Below, in pieces: positions 1 through 6,711 of a DNA stretch of 25,488 nucleotides (within the stretch, counting starts at the first letter, position 1; each line of letters begins with the position of its first letter). This DNA is from a virus, in IMG/VR virus record IMGVR_UViG_3300049595_000193, positions 1 through 25,488 of that record; one strand, given 5' to 3'. Below the pieces are notes generated by a model. That model had not been told where the DNA came from and did not search any database. It saw nothing but the letters and a program-made list of their open reading frames with translations. The translations under genes and the position numbers were made by a program.

Positions 1-459
1 ACTGCGTGCCATCCAGTAGGCACCGTACGTGGGTGCCTCACCGAACTGCTCCAGCAACGCTGTCCTGTACACGGCCAGTTGCAGGCCAGACTTGGGTGGC
101 TGCCCGGTCTTCAAGTCCACGATCATGGTGCGACCGGAAACCTTGTCCACGAACACACGGTCGATGACGGACTTCATCAACACGTCACCGGGTAGCCTGA
201 CTGTGACACCGATTTCGATGGCGGGTACGCCTTGTTCGGTGTGCCAGATCTCCAGGTTCGGGTTGGTTTTGCGCCAGTTGTACCAGGCGTGAACCATGCT
301 TGGCCCTTCGGCCATCCACCAGGATTCGTCTTCCTTGCGGGGGTACTTTTTGGTGGCTCGTCCACCGGCACGCCAGGGTTTACCTTCGTTGTCGGCTTTC
401 GCTTTGGCGATGGATTCGCGGAATGCGACCATGCCTGCCTCGTAGGCTACGTCACTCAC
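1..459 (-). CDS. RecB/Cas4-like exonuclease, catalytic part (cut by window edge)
   Basis: A frame open from a GTG at 459 to the left edge gives 153 residues with no stop. It carries the core motifs of the PD-(D/E)XK RecB/Cas4 nuclease family: Asp100 in VIDRVFVD, the D-x-K triad in IVDLKTG (Asp115, Lys117) and the Q-x-x-x-Y motif in GLQLAVY (Gln127, Tyr131). Family knowledge: these enzymes are metal-dependent single-strand DNA exonucleases, common in actinobacteriophage DNA-metabolism regions, sometimes with an iron-sulphur cluster whose C-terminal cysteines would lie beyond this window. The N-terminal part of the same domain is encoded in another frame just upstream, ending at 456. The two frames overlap by four bases (GTGA), so this may be a second subunit, a frameshifted gene or a sequencing error. 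The nuclease call is firm; the gene boundaries are not. Confidence 0.8.
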   Translation of the reverse strand, partial: MSDVAYEAGMVAFRESIAKAKADNEGKPWRAGGRATKKYPRKEDESWWMAEGPSMVHAWYNWRKTNPNLEIWHTEQGVPAIEIGVTVRLPGDVLMKSVIDRVFVDKVSGRTMIVDLKTGQPPKSGLQLAVYRTALLEQFGEAPTYGAYWMARS

Positions 460-641
460 TTGCCCTCCAACAGTGCATGGTCGATGGCGTCAGCAGCAAA
501 ATGCACTGCTGTGCCACCAGCGAAGTACCAGGCTGGGTCTTCTTCCAGTTTCAGGATACGGGTCAAGCGGTACTTTTCCCCACACTGGAGCCAGGTGGTG
601 AGTTGACTGTACGAAATGTACGGTTCTGGTTGTTCTTCCAT
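456..641 (-). CDS. RecB/Cas4-like exonuclease, N-terminal part
   Basis: This 61-residue ORF starts at the ATG at 641; an in-frame TTG at 677 is possible but has no ribosome site. It begins EPYISYSQLTTWLQCGEKYR, typical of RecB/Cas4-like nucleases, with Cys20 in the position of the first iron-sulphur cysteine of Cas4-type enzymes. It contains the GTAVH motif (residues 43-47) that supplies the first catalytic histidine. The stop TGA overlaps the GTG of the next frame, which continues the same domain with no apparent missing residues. It is too short to fold as a nuclease alone, so it either pairs with the downstream product or is joined to it by a frameshift. No Shine-Dalgarno sequence precedes the ATG, and a promoter-like sequence ends six bases before it, which would fit leaderless translation. 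Confidence 0.7.
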   Translation of the reverse strand: MEEQPEPYISYSQLTTWLQCGEKYRLTRILKLEEDPAWYFAGGTAVHFAADAIDHALLEGK

Positions 642-647
642 GCGGGG

Positions 648-677
648 ATGGTAGGGCGTGTCGGGTTGCCGTGTCAA
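648..677 (-). promoter_or_regulatory. Candidate sigma70-type promoter for the exonuclease
   Basis: A perfect TTGACA (677-672) is followed after 18 bases by TACCAT (653-648), which matches four of six bases of the -10 consensus. The -10 ends six bases before the ATG at 641, so transcription would begin at or next to the start codon and give a leaderless message, a mode common in actinobacteria. The weak -10 makes this a candidate only. Confidence 0.35.
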
Positions 678-787
678 GGACGTGTGCTAGTGTGCGTGTT
701 GCGCGAGAGCGTGGGGCAGAAACTCCATTGACGGGCGACGGCAAAGACCGGGCCAGAAGAGGAGCCTACCTTACCACCCTGAGTCTT

Positions 788-804
788 GGGGGGGTAGGGG
801 GGGG
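788..804 (+). other. G-rich tract, potential G-quadruplex, in divergent intergenic region
   Basis: Seven G, then TA, then eight G lie in the gap between the exonuclease gene (minus strand) and the HNH gene (plus strand). Four G-triplets with loops of 1-2 bases can be drawn, so an intramolecular quadruplex is possible on the plus strand. The rest of the 642-870 gap shows no clear ORF; a short palindrome with arms GGCTT and AAGCC lies near 839-849. Confidence 0.4.
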
Positions 805-870
805 CATTTCTCTTTTCTGGGTTCCGGCAAGGAGCGAGGCTTAAAGCCGAGCGACTAGGTAGGGAATACT

Positions 871-1479
871 ATGGCTGTTGAAATGTTTATTAATTACGTT
901 CATCCAGACTACCCCGGTAGCGAGTGTGTCTACTGTGGCGAGACTGCTACCAGCGTGGATCATTTACTTCCTCGTGGTTTTACCGGGGAAGCCGACAGGC
1001 TTCGTGTCCCCGTGGTTCCGGCCTGTCAAGAATGTAACTCTACTTTGGGTGCTGTATTTATGCCAGACATTTTTGATAGGCGAGAGTATGTTCATCACAA
1101 AATGAAAATAAGGTACAAAAAGTACATGAACATTATCCAGTGGGGTGAGTATGATCTGGAGCAGTTCGGTCGCCAGTTACGAACCATGCTCCTGAAGCAG
1201 ATGGCCGAGGCCGATAGGCTCCGGGCGAGGCTGTCTTGGCCCCACAAAGCAACCTACGATTCAGACGCCTGGGGCGGTGCCTGGGAAGAGGTGGTCTGCG
1301 TGGATGAAAATGATCTCCCGTCGCCTCTCAGGGGCCTTAAATCGCCAGGAAACGGCACTCCAGAGGGTGTCTCAGACATGCAAAAAAGACCCCCCAATCC
1401 AGATTGGACCAGGGGGTCAATTTCACAAGTTCACAAACTACGGTTGGGGCTTAATCTTTCCGCTAGGGAGGATGCCTAA
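871..1479 (+). CDS. HNH endonuclease
   Basis: This 202-residue ORF is the only plus-strand gene in the window. Its N-terminal third is a zinc-ribbon HNH nuclease: Cys19 and Cys22 in CVYC, Asp30-His31 in the SVDHLLPRGF core, then Cys52 and Cys55-Asn56 in ACQECNSTLG. Such proteins cut DNA, either as free-standing homing endonucleases or with a role in packaging; here the gene is not next to the terminase and stands alone between two modules, which favours a mobile gene. The ATG at 871 follows AGGTAGGGA seven bases upstream. Composition is mosaic: bases 1081-1140 are about 32% GC, whereas 1261-1320 are about 62%. Its last 14 codons overlap the end of the convergent endolysin gene and the frame runs through that operon's terminator, so the natural C-terminus may have been altered. 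Confidence 0.85.
   Translation: MAVEMFINYVHPDYPGSECVYCGETATSVDHLLPRGFTGEADRLRVPVVPACQECNSTLGAVFMPDIFDRREYVHHKMKIRYKKYMNIIQWGEYDLEQFGRQLRTMLLKQMAEADRLRARLSWPHKATYDSDAWGGAWEEVVCVDENDLPSPLRGLKSPGNGTPEGVSDMQKRPPNPDWTRGSISQVHKLRLGLNLSAREDA
1382..1418 (-). terminator. Intrinsic terminator of the late operon
   Basis: On the minus strand, 20 bases after the endolysin stop, GACCCCC pairs with GGGGGTC, with an inner CCAAT/ATTGG pairing, followed directly by six T. This is a textbook rho-independent terminator closing the tail/lysis operon. It lies inside the coding frame of the convergent HNH gene. Read on the plus strand it lacks a T-tract. Confidence 0.88.
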
Positions 1480-1947
1480 CCGCTTCATCTCAGACTTAAC
1501 CAACTTCACATCAGGAGTATGAATAACCAGGTGCATCGGGTCATAGAACTTCTTGTAATCCCCACCCCACTCCAGCAGGCGGTACTTCCGCAACAGGGCC
1601 CTCATCTTCAGAGCCTTCACCGGATGCTTCTTCCACCACACATTCGACCGAGACTGGGAACCTTCCTTCGTGGCATTCAAATCAATAGCCACACCACCAC
1701 AATGATCCGACACCCGATCCGACGCACGACCCTTACGAGGAGGCGACCACGACCAGTCATCCATTGTGCCCTCGTCAATCGGGGCAATCTGGCTGTGGTA
1801 CTCCGACGCGAACGCCACCAGGTACGGACCCACATCCTTACGCAGCAGCAGTTTCCGATCCGTACCAGGGACAGTGAACCACTTCAACTTAGGGTCAGTT
1901 CCCCTCGGGATAACAGGCCAACCCTTAATAGTTAAACGTTCAACCAT
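1438..1947 (-). CDS. Endolysin, M15-type D-Ala-D-Ala peptidase
   Basis: A 169-residue protein with the zinc-peptidase signature of the M15 (VanY-like) family: SDHCGGVAID with ligands His82 and Asp89, then EWGGDY with the catalytic Glu126 and DPMHLVIH with ligand His139. Family members cleave peptidoglycan stem peptides, so its role would be host lysis. No signal peptide and no separate wall-binding domain is visible, so export would depend on the holin; the basic C-terminus (KRLGILPSGKIKPQP) may help wall contact. The ATG at 1947 follows the holin stop directly and has AAGGA in the holin's last codons as its ribosome site. It is the last gene of the operon, followed by a terminator. The function call is strong. 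Confidence 0.9.
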   Translation of the reverse strand: MVERLTIKGWPVIPRGTDPKLKWFTVPGTDRKLLLRKDVGPYLVAFASEYHSQIAPIDEGTMDDWSWSPPRKGRASDRVSDHCGGVAIDLNATKEGSQSRSNVWWKKHPVKALKMRALLRKYRLLEWGGDYKKFYDPMHLVIHTPDVKLVKSEMKRLGILPSGKIKPQP

Positions 1948-2130
1948 CTACTTGTCCTTCGGAGACAAATGCGACAAAGCAAGAGACGGGGCCAAGACAC
2001 TACCCACAAGGGCAATCCACAGGGGTGCAGCATCCTGCTCAATAATCCCATACGCAACCAGCAACGGAACCACCGTCAACGACACCCCATACAGCCACTT
2101 ACGCACTTCGCGATTAGCGAGAAACTTCAC
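1948..2130 (-). CDS. Holin (small membrane protein of the lysis cassette)
   Basis: A 60-residue protein with two hydrophobic segments, about residues 14-29 (YGVSLTVVPLLVAYGI) and 36-52 (PLWIALVGSVLAPSLAL), a charged N-terminus and a short charged tail ending SPKDK. Size, topology and position directly before the M15 endolysin fit a phage holin, which forms holes in the inner membrane and times lysis. It resembles small actinobacteriophage holins with an RKWLYG start, but no named family was verified. The GTG start at 2130 overlaps the previous stop in the form GTGA and has GAGGAG six bases upstream, so translation is probably coupled to the preceding membrane protein. Confidence 0.75.
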   Translation of the reverse strand: MKFLANREVRKWLYGVSLTVVPLLVAYGIIEQDAAPLWIALVGSVLAPSLALSHLSPKDK

Positions 2131-2372
2131 TGCAACTCCTCAATATCCTCTTCGATCTGCAATACTGCAGTCTTCAACATGGCAACATCCACAACCAGCG
2201 TGTCCACCTTGCGGTGCAAATCAGCAAGCGACTTACCACCATTCGTACCCGGTTGAATCTGATACGTCGCGGCCTTAATCTTCTGGTTAATCCACCAACC
2301 CAAAGCAGTCAGAAGGATACCCGTGATCGTAAGAACCGACAGAACCAAACCAGAAATCTCGTTCGGGCTCAC
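2127..2372 (-). CDS. Membrane protein with one TM and coiled coil, lysis cassette
   Basis: An 81-residue protein starting at the GTG at 2372, which overlaps the TAG of the tail gene upstream (TAGTG). An upstream in-frame GTG at 2399 would sit deep in that gene and is less likely. Residues 7-27 form one membrane segment (SGLVLSVLTITGILLTALGWW), followed by a hinge with PGTNGGKSL and a C-terminal heptad-like coiled coil (about 50-81) rich in Glu. The TM plus PNGG-like motif plus coiled coil is reminiscent of DUF2746-type proteins found beside actinobacteriophage holins. It is likely a second holin, holin regulator or spanin-like factor; the exact role is not known. Its stop overlaps the holin start. 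Confidence 0.72.
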   Translation of the reverse strand: MSPNEISGLVLSVLTITGILLTALGWWINQKIKAATYQIQPGTNGGKSLADLHRKVDTLVVDVAMLKTAVLQIEEDIEELQ

Positions 2373-4309
2373 TACACAGTCCTCAGAAGAACAGTACACA
2401 CACCGCCAGACCCCTTACGGGAACCAAGCGACGGCGGGGTAGTGCGGGAATAGTTCACTTCCTCCACGTACACTTCCTTCACCTCACCAGTAGTGAAATC
2501 AGTGAACGAAACCGTGGCACCCGTCTGCTCCATCTCCTTCAAAGCCTGGAACCTGTCATAAGCGTTACCAACCTTGCCGTACTTAGCGCCCTGCTTATCC
2601 GTCTCAAAATCAAACATCAACAGCGGCAACTGGATCAGTTCCGTCTTACGAGGTGAAGGCACCGCACGAACCTGGTAGCCCGTCAAACGGGCACTACAGC
2701 CACAATCAGGATCAGACTTCAAGTAGAACGCGAGCCACAAATCCGTGGCCGTACCCGGTGCGGCGACGTTCAGTTTCCCGTAGCCGTCAGTGAAACCATC
2801 CTGCAACGTCAACACAGTGTCCCACGTAGACGGGGCAGTCGTACCGAAAATAGAAGCCTTACCGATAATCTCGCCACTCAACGTGTTCGGGGCGATCATG
2901 CGAAGGTCACGCCACGCCTTCTGCTCCATCGTGCCCAAGCGGATACGGCCAGTCTCAATCCAGCCCTCAGACACAAACGTGTCCTGCTCCTTCACGATAC
3001 CGGCACCATCCACCGCGATCCACAGTTTCCCACCAGAAACCGTGACAGCCACAGCGGAACCATCAAAACCCACAGGGGCAACAAGGTCATTCGCCCACGC
3101 AAACTGCAACGGGTCATTATTCAGAATCTGGCCAAGGTTGATGCGGCGCAAACCAGCAGCCGTCACCCGGTTACCACGATTACCCTGATCCCGTGAAGTC
3201 ACATACAGGTACGACTCGAAACCGACAGCATCATCCACAGTCACACTGTTAAACACGAGCGGGCCAAGAGTCAGCGACCCGTCAGATTCGATACGTGCAA
3301 TACGGACACCCTTCGTGGTGCCGATCACAAGGAACGAACCCACATACGAGTACATGGACACGACCTCTTCACCGCGAGGCATATCCACCACAACAATCGG
3401 GACAGCCAACTCCACACCAGTCGTGTCAGATGTGACACCGATACGGTAAATCTGGGATGATTCCTTCGAGTAGCCAGCGGCATAGATACTGTTAGGTCCA
3501 TCAGCGAAATCAGTCCAACGCCACCCCGCGTTAGGGTTCTCAAAGAATGGGGTAGGTAGTGTCGCCGATGATGGCGACAAGTCAGTAATCTCCCAAATGC
3601 TCTGGTTCTCGGCGTACATGAGACGCGACTTCACCCACCGCAGAAGACTGTACGTGGGTGTACCGTAGTATTTGTTGTAAATCTTAGAACCGGCACTAGA
3701 CGGCAGAGTGCCTTTCCAAATACCCACAACGTCAGAAACCAAATACACTTGCCCCGTGTCCGAGAGGGAAAACACGGTGTTCGTGCCACCCCACGCGACT
3801 GACGAGACAACACCAGCGTTAGTGATATACGTGACCGATGCTGCCGCAGCAAGCAGCACACCCGTCTCTACGCCGATCATTTGCTGACCAGACGCAGACG
3901 ACTGCGCGTACACGGAAGCAGTCTTGTTCAACAACTGCACTTGGCCTGGTGTCCACGGGTCCACACCCCCAGACTGGTAGAACCGGAACCGTGCCTCGTT
4001 ACTGTTAACCTCCAACGGTTCAGCAGAAGACAAACCGGCACCGTAATGCCATGAGGCTTGCGAGCGAAGCCACAAGCCATTCTCCAGTGACTGCTCGCCA
4101 GGATCACGTTCCGTGTCGATACGTTCACGACGGAACTGTGCCGTCCTACGGATCATCGGGGACTGGTCGTTATTAGCGAACAAGAACTCCAGGCCACCGA
4201 TAGAACAATCCCAACGCAAGGCGTCAGGACCATACGACCCGACACCGCCAGGTGCCTCTAGTGTGGAACCTAGTTCCTCAACTACGTCATCACTAATATC
4301 AGTGGACAA
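2372..4309 (-). CDS. Large tail protein, nozzle/beta-propeller-like
   Basis: A 645-residue soluble protein made almost wholly of short beta-strand-like segments with recurring patterns such as SVYAQSS, QVYLVSD, SIYAAGY and YLYVTSR, suggesting a beta-propeller core between about residues 120 and 450. Its N-terminus includes RWDCSIGGLEFLFAN and a G-LWLRSQASWHYGAG stretch. The C-terminal ~70 residues contain a GEVKEVYVEEV segment and end in GGVCTVLLRTV. In short-tailed phages the tail nozzle (T7 gp12 type) is a similarly large beta-rich protein, and the position at the end of the tail genes fits; homology to a named family was not established. The start is a TTG at 4309 with GAGGGG eight bases upstream. 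The gene follows an intrinsic terminator, so it may depend on read-through or its own weak promoter. A minor tail protein of another type is the main alternative. Confidence 0.72.
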   Translation of the reverse strand: MSTDISDDVVEELGSTLEAPGGVGSYGPDALRWDCSIGGLEFLFANNDQSPMIRRTAQFRRERIDTERDPGEQSLENGLWLRSQASWHYGAGLSSAEPLEVNSNEARFRFYQSGGVDPWTPGQVQLLNKTASVYAQSSASGQQMIGVETGVLLAAAASVTYITNAGVVSSVAWGGTNTVFSLSDTGQVYLVSDVVGIWKGTLPSSAGSKIYNKYYGTPTYSLLRWVKSRLMYAENQSIWEITDLSPSSATLPTPFFENPNAGWRWTDFADGPNSIYAAGYSKESSQIYRIGVTSDTTGVELAVPIVVVDMPRGEEVVSMYSYVGSFLVIGTTKGVRIARIESDGSLTLGPLVFNSVTVDDAVGFESYLYVTSRDQGNRGNRVTAAGLRRINLGQILNNDPLQFAWANDLVAPVGFDGSAVAVTVSGGKLWIAVDGAGIVKEQDTFVSEGWIETGRIRLGTMEQKAWRDLRMIAPNTLSGEIIGKASIFGTTAPSTWDTVLTLQDGFTDGYGKLNVAAPGTATDLWLAFYLKSDPDCGCSARLTGYQVRAVPSPRKTELIQLPLLMFDFETDKQGAKYGKVGNAYDRFQALKEMEQTGATVSFTDFTTGEVKEVYVEEVNYSRTTPPSLGSRKGSGGVCTVLLRTV

Positions 4310-4337
4310 ACCAGTTACCCCTCAATAGTGGGTGGGC

Positions 4338-4375
4338 AAAGAAAAAGAGCCGTTTATAGCCATGCTCAGGGCTCT
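4338..4375 (-). terminator. Intrinsic terminator between tail-fibre genes and the nozzle-like gene
   Basis: On the minus strand AGAGCC (4375-4370) pairs with GGCTCT (4351-4346) and is followed by TTTTTCTTT. It lies just after the stop of the 75-residue gene at 4391 and before the TTG start at 4309. It separates the fibre genes from the nozzle and lysis genes, and could act as a partial terminator that lowers expression of the downstream group. Confidence 0.8.
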
Positions 4376-4390
4376 AATTAGTGGTTGTGG

Positions 4391-4618
4391 TTACGGCAGG
4401 ATCGCCGCAACCTCGGCCTCGGTCAAACCGAGAGCCGCCAACTTAGCCACGGCGGACGAACGGGCAGCCTCACGCTCCGCCTTCGCCTGCTCCTCCGTCA
4501 CACGCTGCGCCTCAGCAGCAGCGATATCAGCCTCCCGCTGCGCCACCTCCTCAGCGGTTGCCAAGCGTTCCTCGGTCCTACCGTCGGGGTAGGTGGTGGT
4601 GATCGTCCACGGTTCCAT
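4391..4618 (-). CDS. Small coiled-coil tail-associated protein
   Basis: A 75-residue protein: a short N-terminal beta segment (MEPWTITTTYPDGRTEER), a long Ala/Glu/Arg-rich helix (about residues 20-58) and a C-terminal LAALGLTEAEVAAIL motif. Short proteins of this build, with the GLTEAE ending, are common next to phage tail-fibre genes, but their function is not known; a fibre assembly or trimerisation role is possible. The ATG at 4618 is preceded by AAAGGAA at normal spacing. An intrinsic terminator follows directly. Confidence 0.7.
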   Translation of the reverse strand: MEPWTITTTYPDGRTEERLATAEEVAQREADIAAAEAQRVTEEQAKAEREAARSSAVAKLAALGLTEAEVAAILP

Positions 4619-4635
4619 GATTGTTCCTTTCAGGG

Positions 4636-5178
4636 TTATTGGCTAAGTCCATAAATAGTCAGCGTTCCCGTTAGCGTCCCTGAACTTGGAAGCAACGTGA
4701 TCCCGTCGTATGACGTAGAAAGCGAGTGAGTGCAAGCGTCATCAGCGATGCTCGCGCTGCCACCAGCCTCCGACGCGGAAGTCACCGCACGAGAAGCGGT
4801 AGGTTGTGCCAAATATGGACCGTACAAATACAGGTGCGAACCGTTGCGACCGCCGTCCAGCCAGCCGTTGAACCCTGTCGTCTGTGAGGTCGATCTGGCT
4901 CCAAATACGCTTGTTGATGTAGCGGCCAGATATTGGCGCGTGTAGTTGCTTCCCGATGCGTCGGTGCCACTCGCGCGAAGCCTGAACCATAGGTTTTGAT
5001 TGTTCGTTGATCCGACGACGTTCGTGACGCAGAGGTAGTTGTCATAAGTCGCGGAGAAGCAGCCGTTCACATTGACGGCTGTCGCCGCCGTGAACGTCAC
5101 CTTCCCCGACGCAGACACCGACACACCCGAACCAGCGACACTCGTCGGCACGATCAGTTTCAGACCTGCAATAGTCAT
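4636..5178 (-). CDS. Beta-rich tail protein, paralogue 3 of 3
   Basis: A 180-residue protein, third of three adjacent paralogues. Shared blocks include FSATYDNYLCV (about 42-52), LRASGTDASGSNYTRQYL, LYGPYLAQPTASRAV and CTHSLSTSYDGITL, ending in a TGTLTIYG strand. The pattern is that of an all-beta jelly-roll-like fold seen in phage tail-fibre and tail-tip proteins. The function is likely receptor contact or fibre decoration, inferred from position and fold only. It differs from the other two in its N-terminus (MTIAGLKLIVPTSVAGSG rather than the ITPTSIAHAG block). The ATG at 5178 has AGGAG six bases upstream, overlapping the preceding stop. Confidence 0.75.
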   Translation of the reverse strand: MTIAGLKLIVPTSVAGSGVSVSASGKVTFTAATAVNVNGCFSATYDNYLCVTNVVGSTNNQNLWFRLRASGTDASGSNYTRQYLAATSTSVFGARSTSQTTGFNGWLDGGRNGSHLYLYGPYLAQPTASRAVTSASEAGGSASIADDACTHSLSTSYDGITLLPSSGTLTGTLTIYGLSQ

Positions 5179-5181
5179 GCC

Positions 5182-5727
5182 CTACTCCTCATACCCGAAC
5201 ACGACGACGTTGCCGGTGAACGTATTCACGGTACTGGTCCGCAAAGTTAGACCGTCATAAGACGTTGACAAAGAATGTGTCGAAGCCCAATCGTTCAACT
5301 CCACCGTTCCGCCATACACATTCACCGACCTAGAAGCAGTCGGCTGCGCCAAGAACGGACCATAAATATGGAAATGCTCACCCGAATCGGAAGTAGCCCC
5401 ATATCCGAATCCCAAACCCTCTGTCTGCGAGGTCACCCGCTGGCCAGTAACAGAAGTTGAAGTAACGTACAGATACTGACGAGCGTAGTTTGATCCTGTG
5501 TCATCCGTTCCGGCAGCGCGAAGTCGCGCGTAAATAGACGTTGCAGTTGAAGTCTTATAGTTAGCGACGATCAGGTAGTTGTCGAACGAACTCGTGAACA
5601 CCCCATTCAACGACAACGAAGTCACCGCCGTGAAATCCACGCCACCATCACTGTTGATCGACGCCGACGTGCCAGCGTGAGCGATAGACGTTGGTGTCAT
5701 TATGACGAGACCATCACCAGCAGCCAT
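5182..5727 (-). CDS. Beta-rich tail protein, paralogue 2 of 3
   Basis: A 181-residue protein aligned along its whole length with its two neighbours: TPTSIAHAGTSASI and SLSLNGVF blocks at the N-terminus, LRAAGTDDTGSNYARQYL in the middle, IYGPFLAQPTASRSVNV, then STHSLSTSYDGLTL and a final VVVFGY strand. The middle segments between these blocks differ most, as expected if loops carry binding specificity. No enzymatic motif is seen. The ATG at 5727 overlaps the TGA of the upstream paralogue (TGATG), so the two are translationally coupled. The likely role is as a tail fibre or tail-tip subunit; the family name is not known to me. Confidence 0.75.
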   Translation of the reverse strand: MAAGDGLVIMTPTSIAHAGTSASINSDGGVDFTAVTSLSLNGVFTSSFDNYLIVANYKTSTATSIYARLRAAGTDDTGSNYARQYLYVTSTSVTGQRVTSQTEGLGFGYGATSDSGEHFHIYGPFLAQPTASRSVNVYGGTVELNDWASTHSLSTSYDGLTLRTSTVNTFTGNVVVFGYEE

Positions 5728-6347
5728 CAGGACCTCACCCCATAGACTTGAAGCGTCCCTGTAACATTGCCAGCACTAACCGAGATCGTGAACCCGTCGT
5801 AAGCGGTAGACAACGAATGAGTGCAAGCGAAGTCTGCGATGATTCCGCTATCGCGGCCAAGCACGTTCACCGTGCGCCACGCCGTCGGTTGCGCCAGATA
5901 CGGTCCATAGATTGCGATCGTTTCCCCGGAACGCTGAGTGTTGGCGGTGTACCCAAACACCGCTGATGTTTGGCTCGTGAAACGCGCTCCTGAAACCGTC
6001 GTGCTGTTTGCGACGAGATTCTGATAGGTGTAGTTGCTGCCAGAGGCGTCAGTACCGGAGGCGCGTAGTTTGGCATCCAAATAGTAATCGGCTGTGCTAT
6101 GCACGCTACGGATGCTCACCACATAGTTGTCGTAGGTTGCCGAGAACACCCCGTTCAGCGACAGCGACGTGACCGCCGTGAACGTAACTTGACCGTTAGT
6201 GCCGATACTCGCAGACGTACCAGCGTGAGCGATAGACGTAGGCGTGATAAGCACCATGCCCATAGTGGACGGGAACGTAGCCAAACGCAGCGAACGGTAC
6301 TTAGTGAAACCACCAAGCCCCGACTGCTTAACGGACCTAAGAGCCAT
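5727..6347 (-). CDS. Beta-rich tail protein, paralogue 1 of 3, with N-terminal extension
   Basis: A 206-residue member of the tandem trio. It has the same LITPTSIAHAGTSASI, SLSLNGVFSATYDNYVV, LRASGTDASGSNYTYQNL, IYGPYLAQPTAWRTVNV and CTHSLSTAYDGFTI blocks, but also an extra ~28 N-terminal residues (SVKQSGLGGFTKYRSLRL) that resemble the start of the glycine-rich tail protein encoded at 6711-7649 (KATDSGLKGKSSVRSL). The extension may anchor this member to the tail, which would make it the base of a hetero-oligomer; this is inference. The ATG at 6347 overlaps the preceding gene by 11 bases (ATGGCTCTTAG contains both the start and the upstream stop). Confidence 0.77.
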   Translation of the reverse strand: MALRSVKQSGLGGFTKYRSLRLATFPSTMGMVLITPTSIAHAGTSASIGTNGQVTFTAVTSLSLNGVFSATYDNYVVSIRSVHSTADYYLDAKLRASGTDASGSNYTYQNLVANSTTVSGARFTSQTSAVFGYTANTQRSGETIAIYGPYLAQPTAWRTVNVLGRDSGIIADFACTHSLSTAYDGFTISVSAGNVTGTLQVYGVRS

Positions 6348-6711
6348 CGAACACCACCCACGCTAGAGACCCCTCATCCCACACATACTGGTTACCGTCA
6401 CTGGGGTACGGGACAGGAGCACTCCACAAGCATGTGTCCTCATCCAAAACCCACGACGGGAACGGTTGCGGGGGAATAAACGCATCCCGCTCCTCATCGT
6501 AAACAAACCCGACACCCGCATAGTTCTTCCGTAGCGGTGTACCGCCGTTAGCGTGAACACCACCATGCGTGTTGTACGAGGTTTGCACCCAACGTCCACC
6601 AAGCCCCAAATCATCGGCAAGAAACTCATGCCCACGATGCTCCTCGCTATCATTCACAGCGAGAACACGAGTAACGGTGTTGAGGTCGTCTAGTTCAGCG
6701 AAGTAAGCCAT
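6337..6711 (-). CDS. Conserved virome tail-region protein
   Basis: A 124-residue acidic, aromatic-rich protein beginning MAYFAELDDLNTVTRVLAVN and containing WVQTSYNTHGG, KNYAGVGFVYDEERDAFIPP and PFPSWVLDEDTCLW blocks. I recognise this as a sequence type widespread in cyanophage and other aquatic phage tail regions, where it has no assigned function. The repeated W/Y/D pattern suggests a small beta fold that binds to a fibre. The ATG at 6711 overlaps the TAA of the glycine-rich gene (TAATG), so it is coupled to it. Confidence 0.8.
   Translation of the reverse strand: MAYFAELDDLNTVTRVLAVNDSEEHRGHEFLADDLGLGGRWVQTSYNTHGGVHANGGTPLRKNYAGVGFVYDEERDAFIPPQPFPSWVLDEDTCLWSAPVPYPSDGNQYVWDEGSLAWVVFDGS

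Noticed and set aside
177-371. 64-codon minus-strand frame in the nuclease region
   Set aside because: The other minus-strand frame here encodes intact RecB/Cas4 motifs up to the window edge, so this is an out-of-frame reading.
728-733. TTGACG as -35 of a promoter for the plus-strand HNH gene
   Set aside because: No acceptable -10 sequence lies 16-19 bases downstream.
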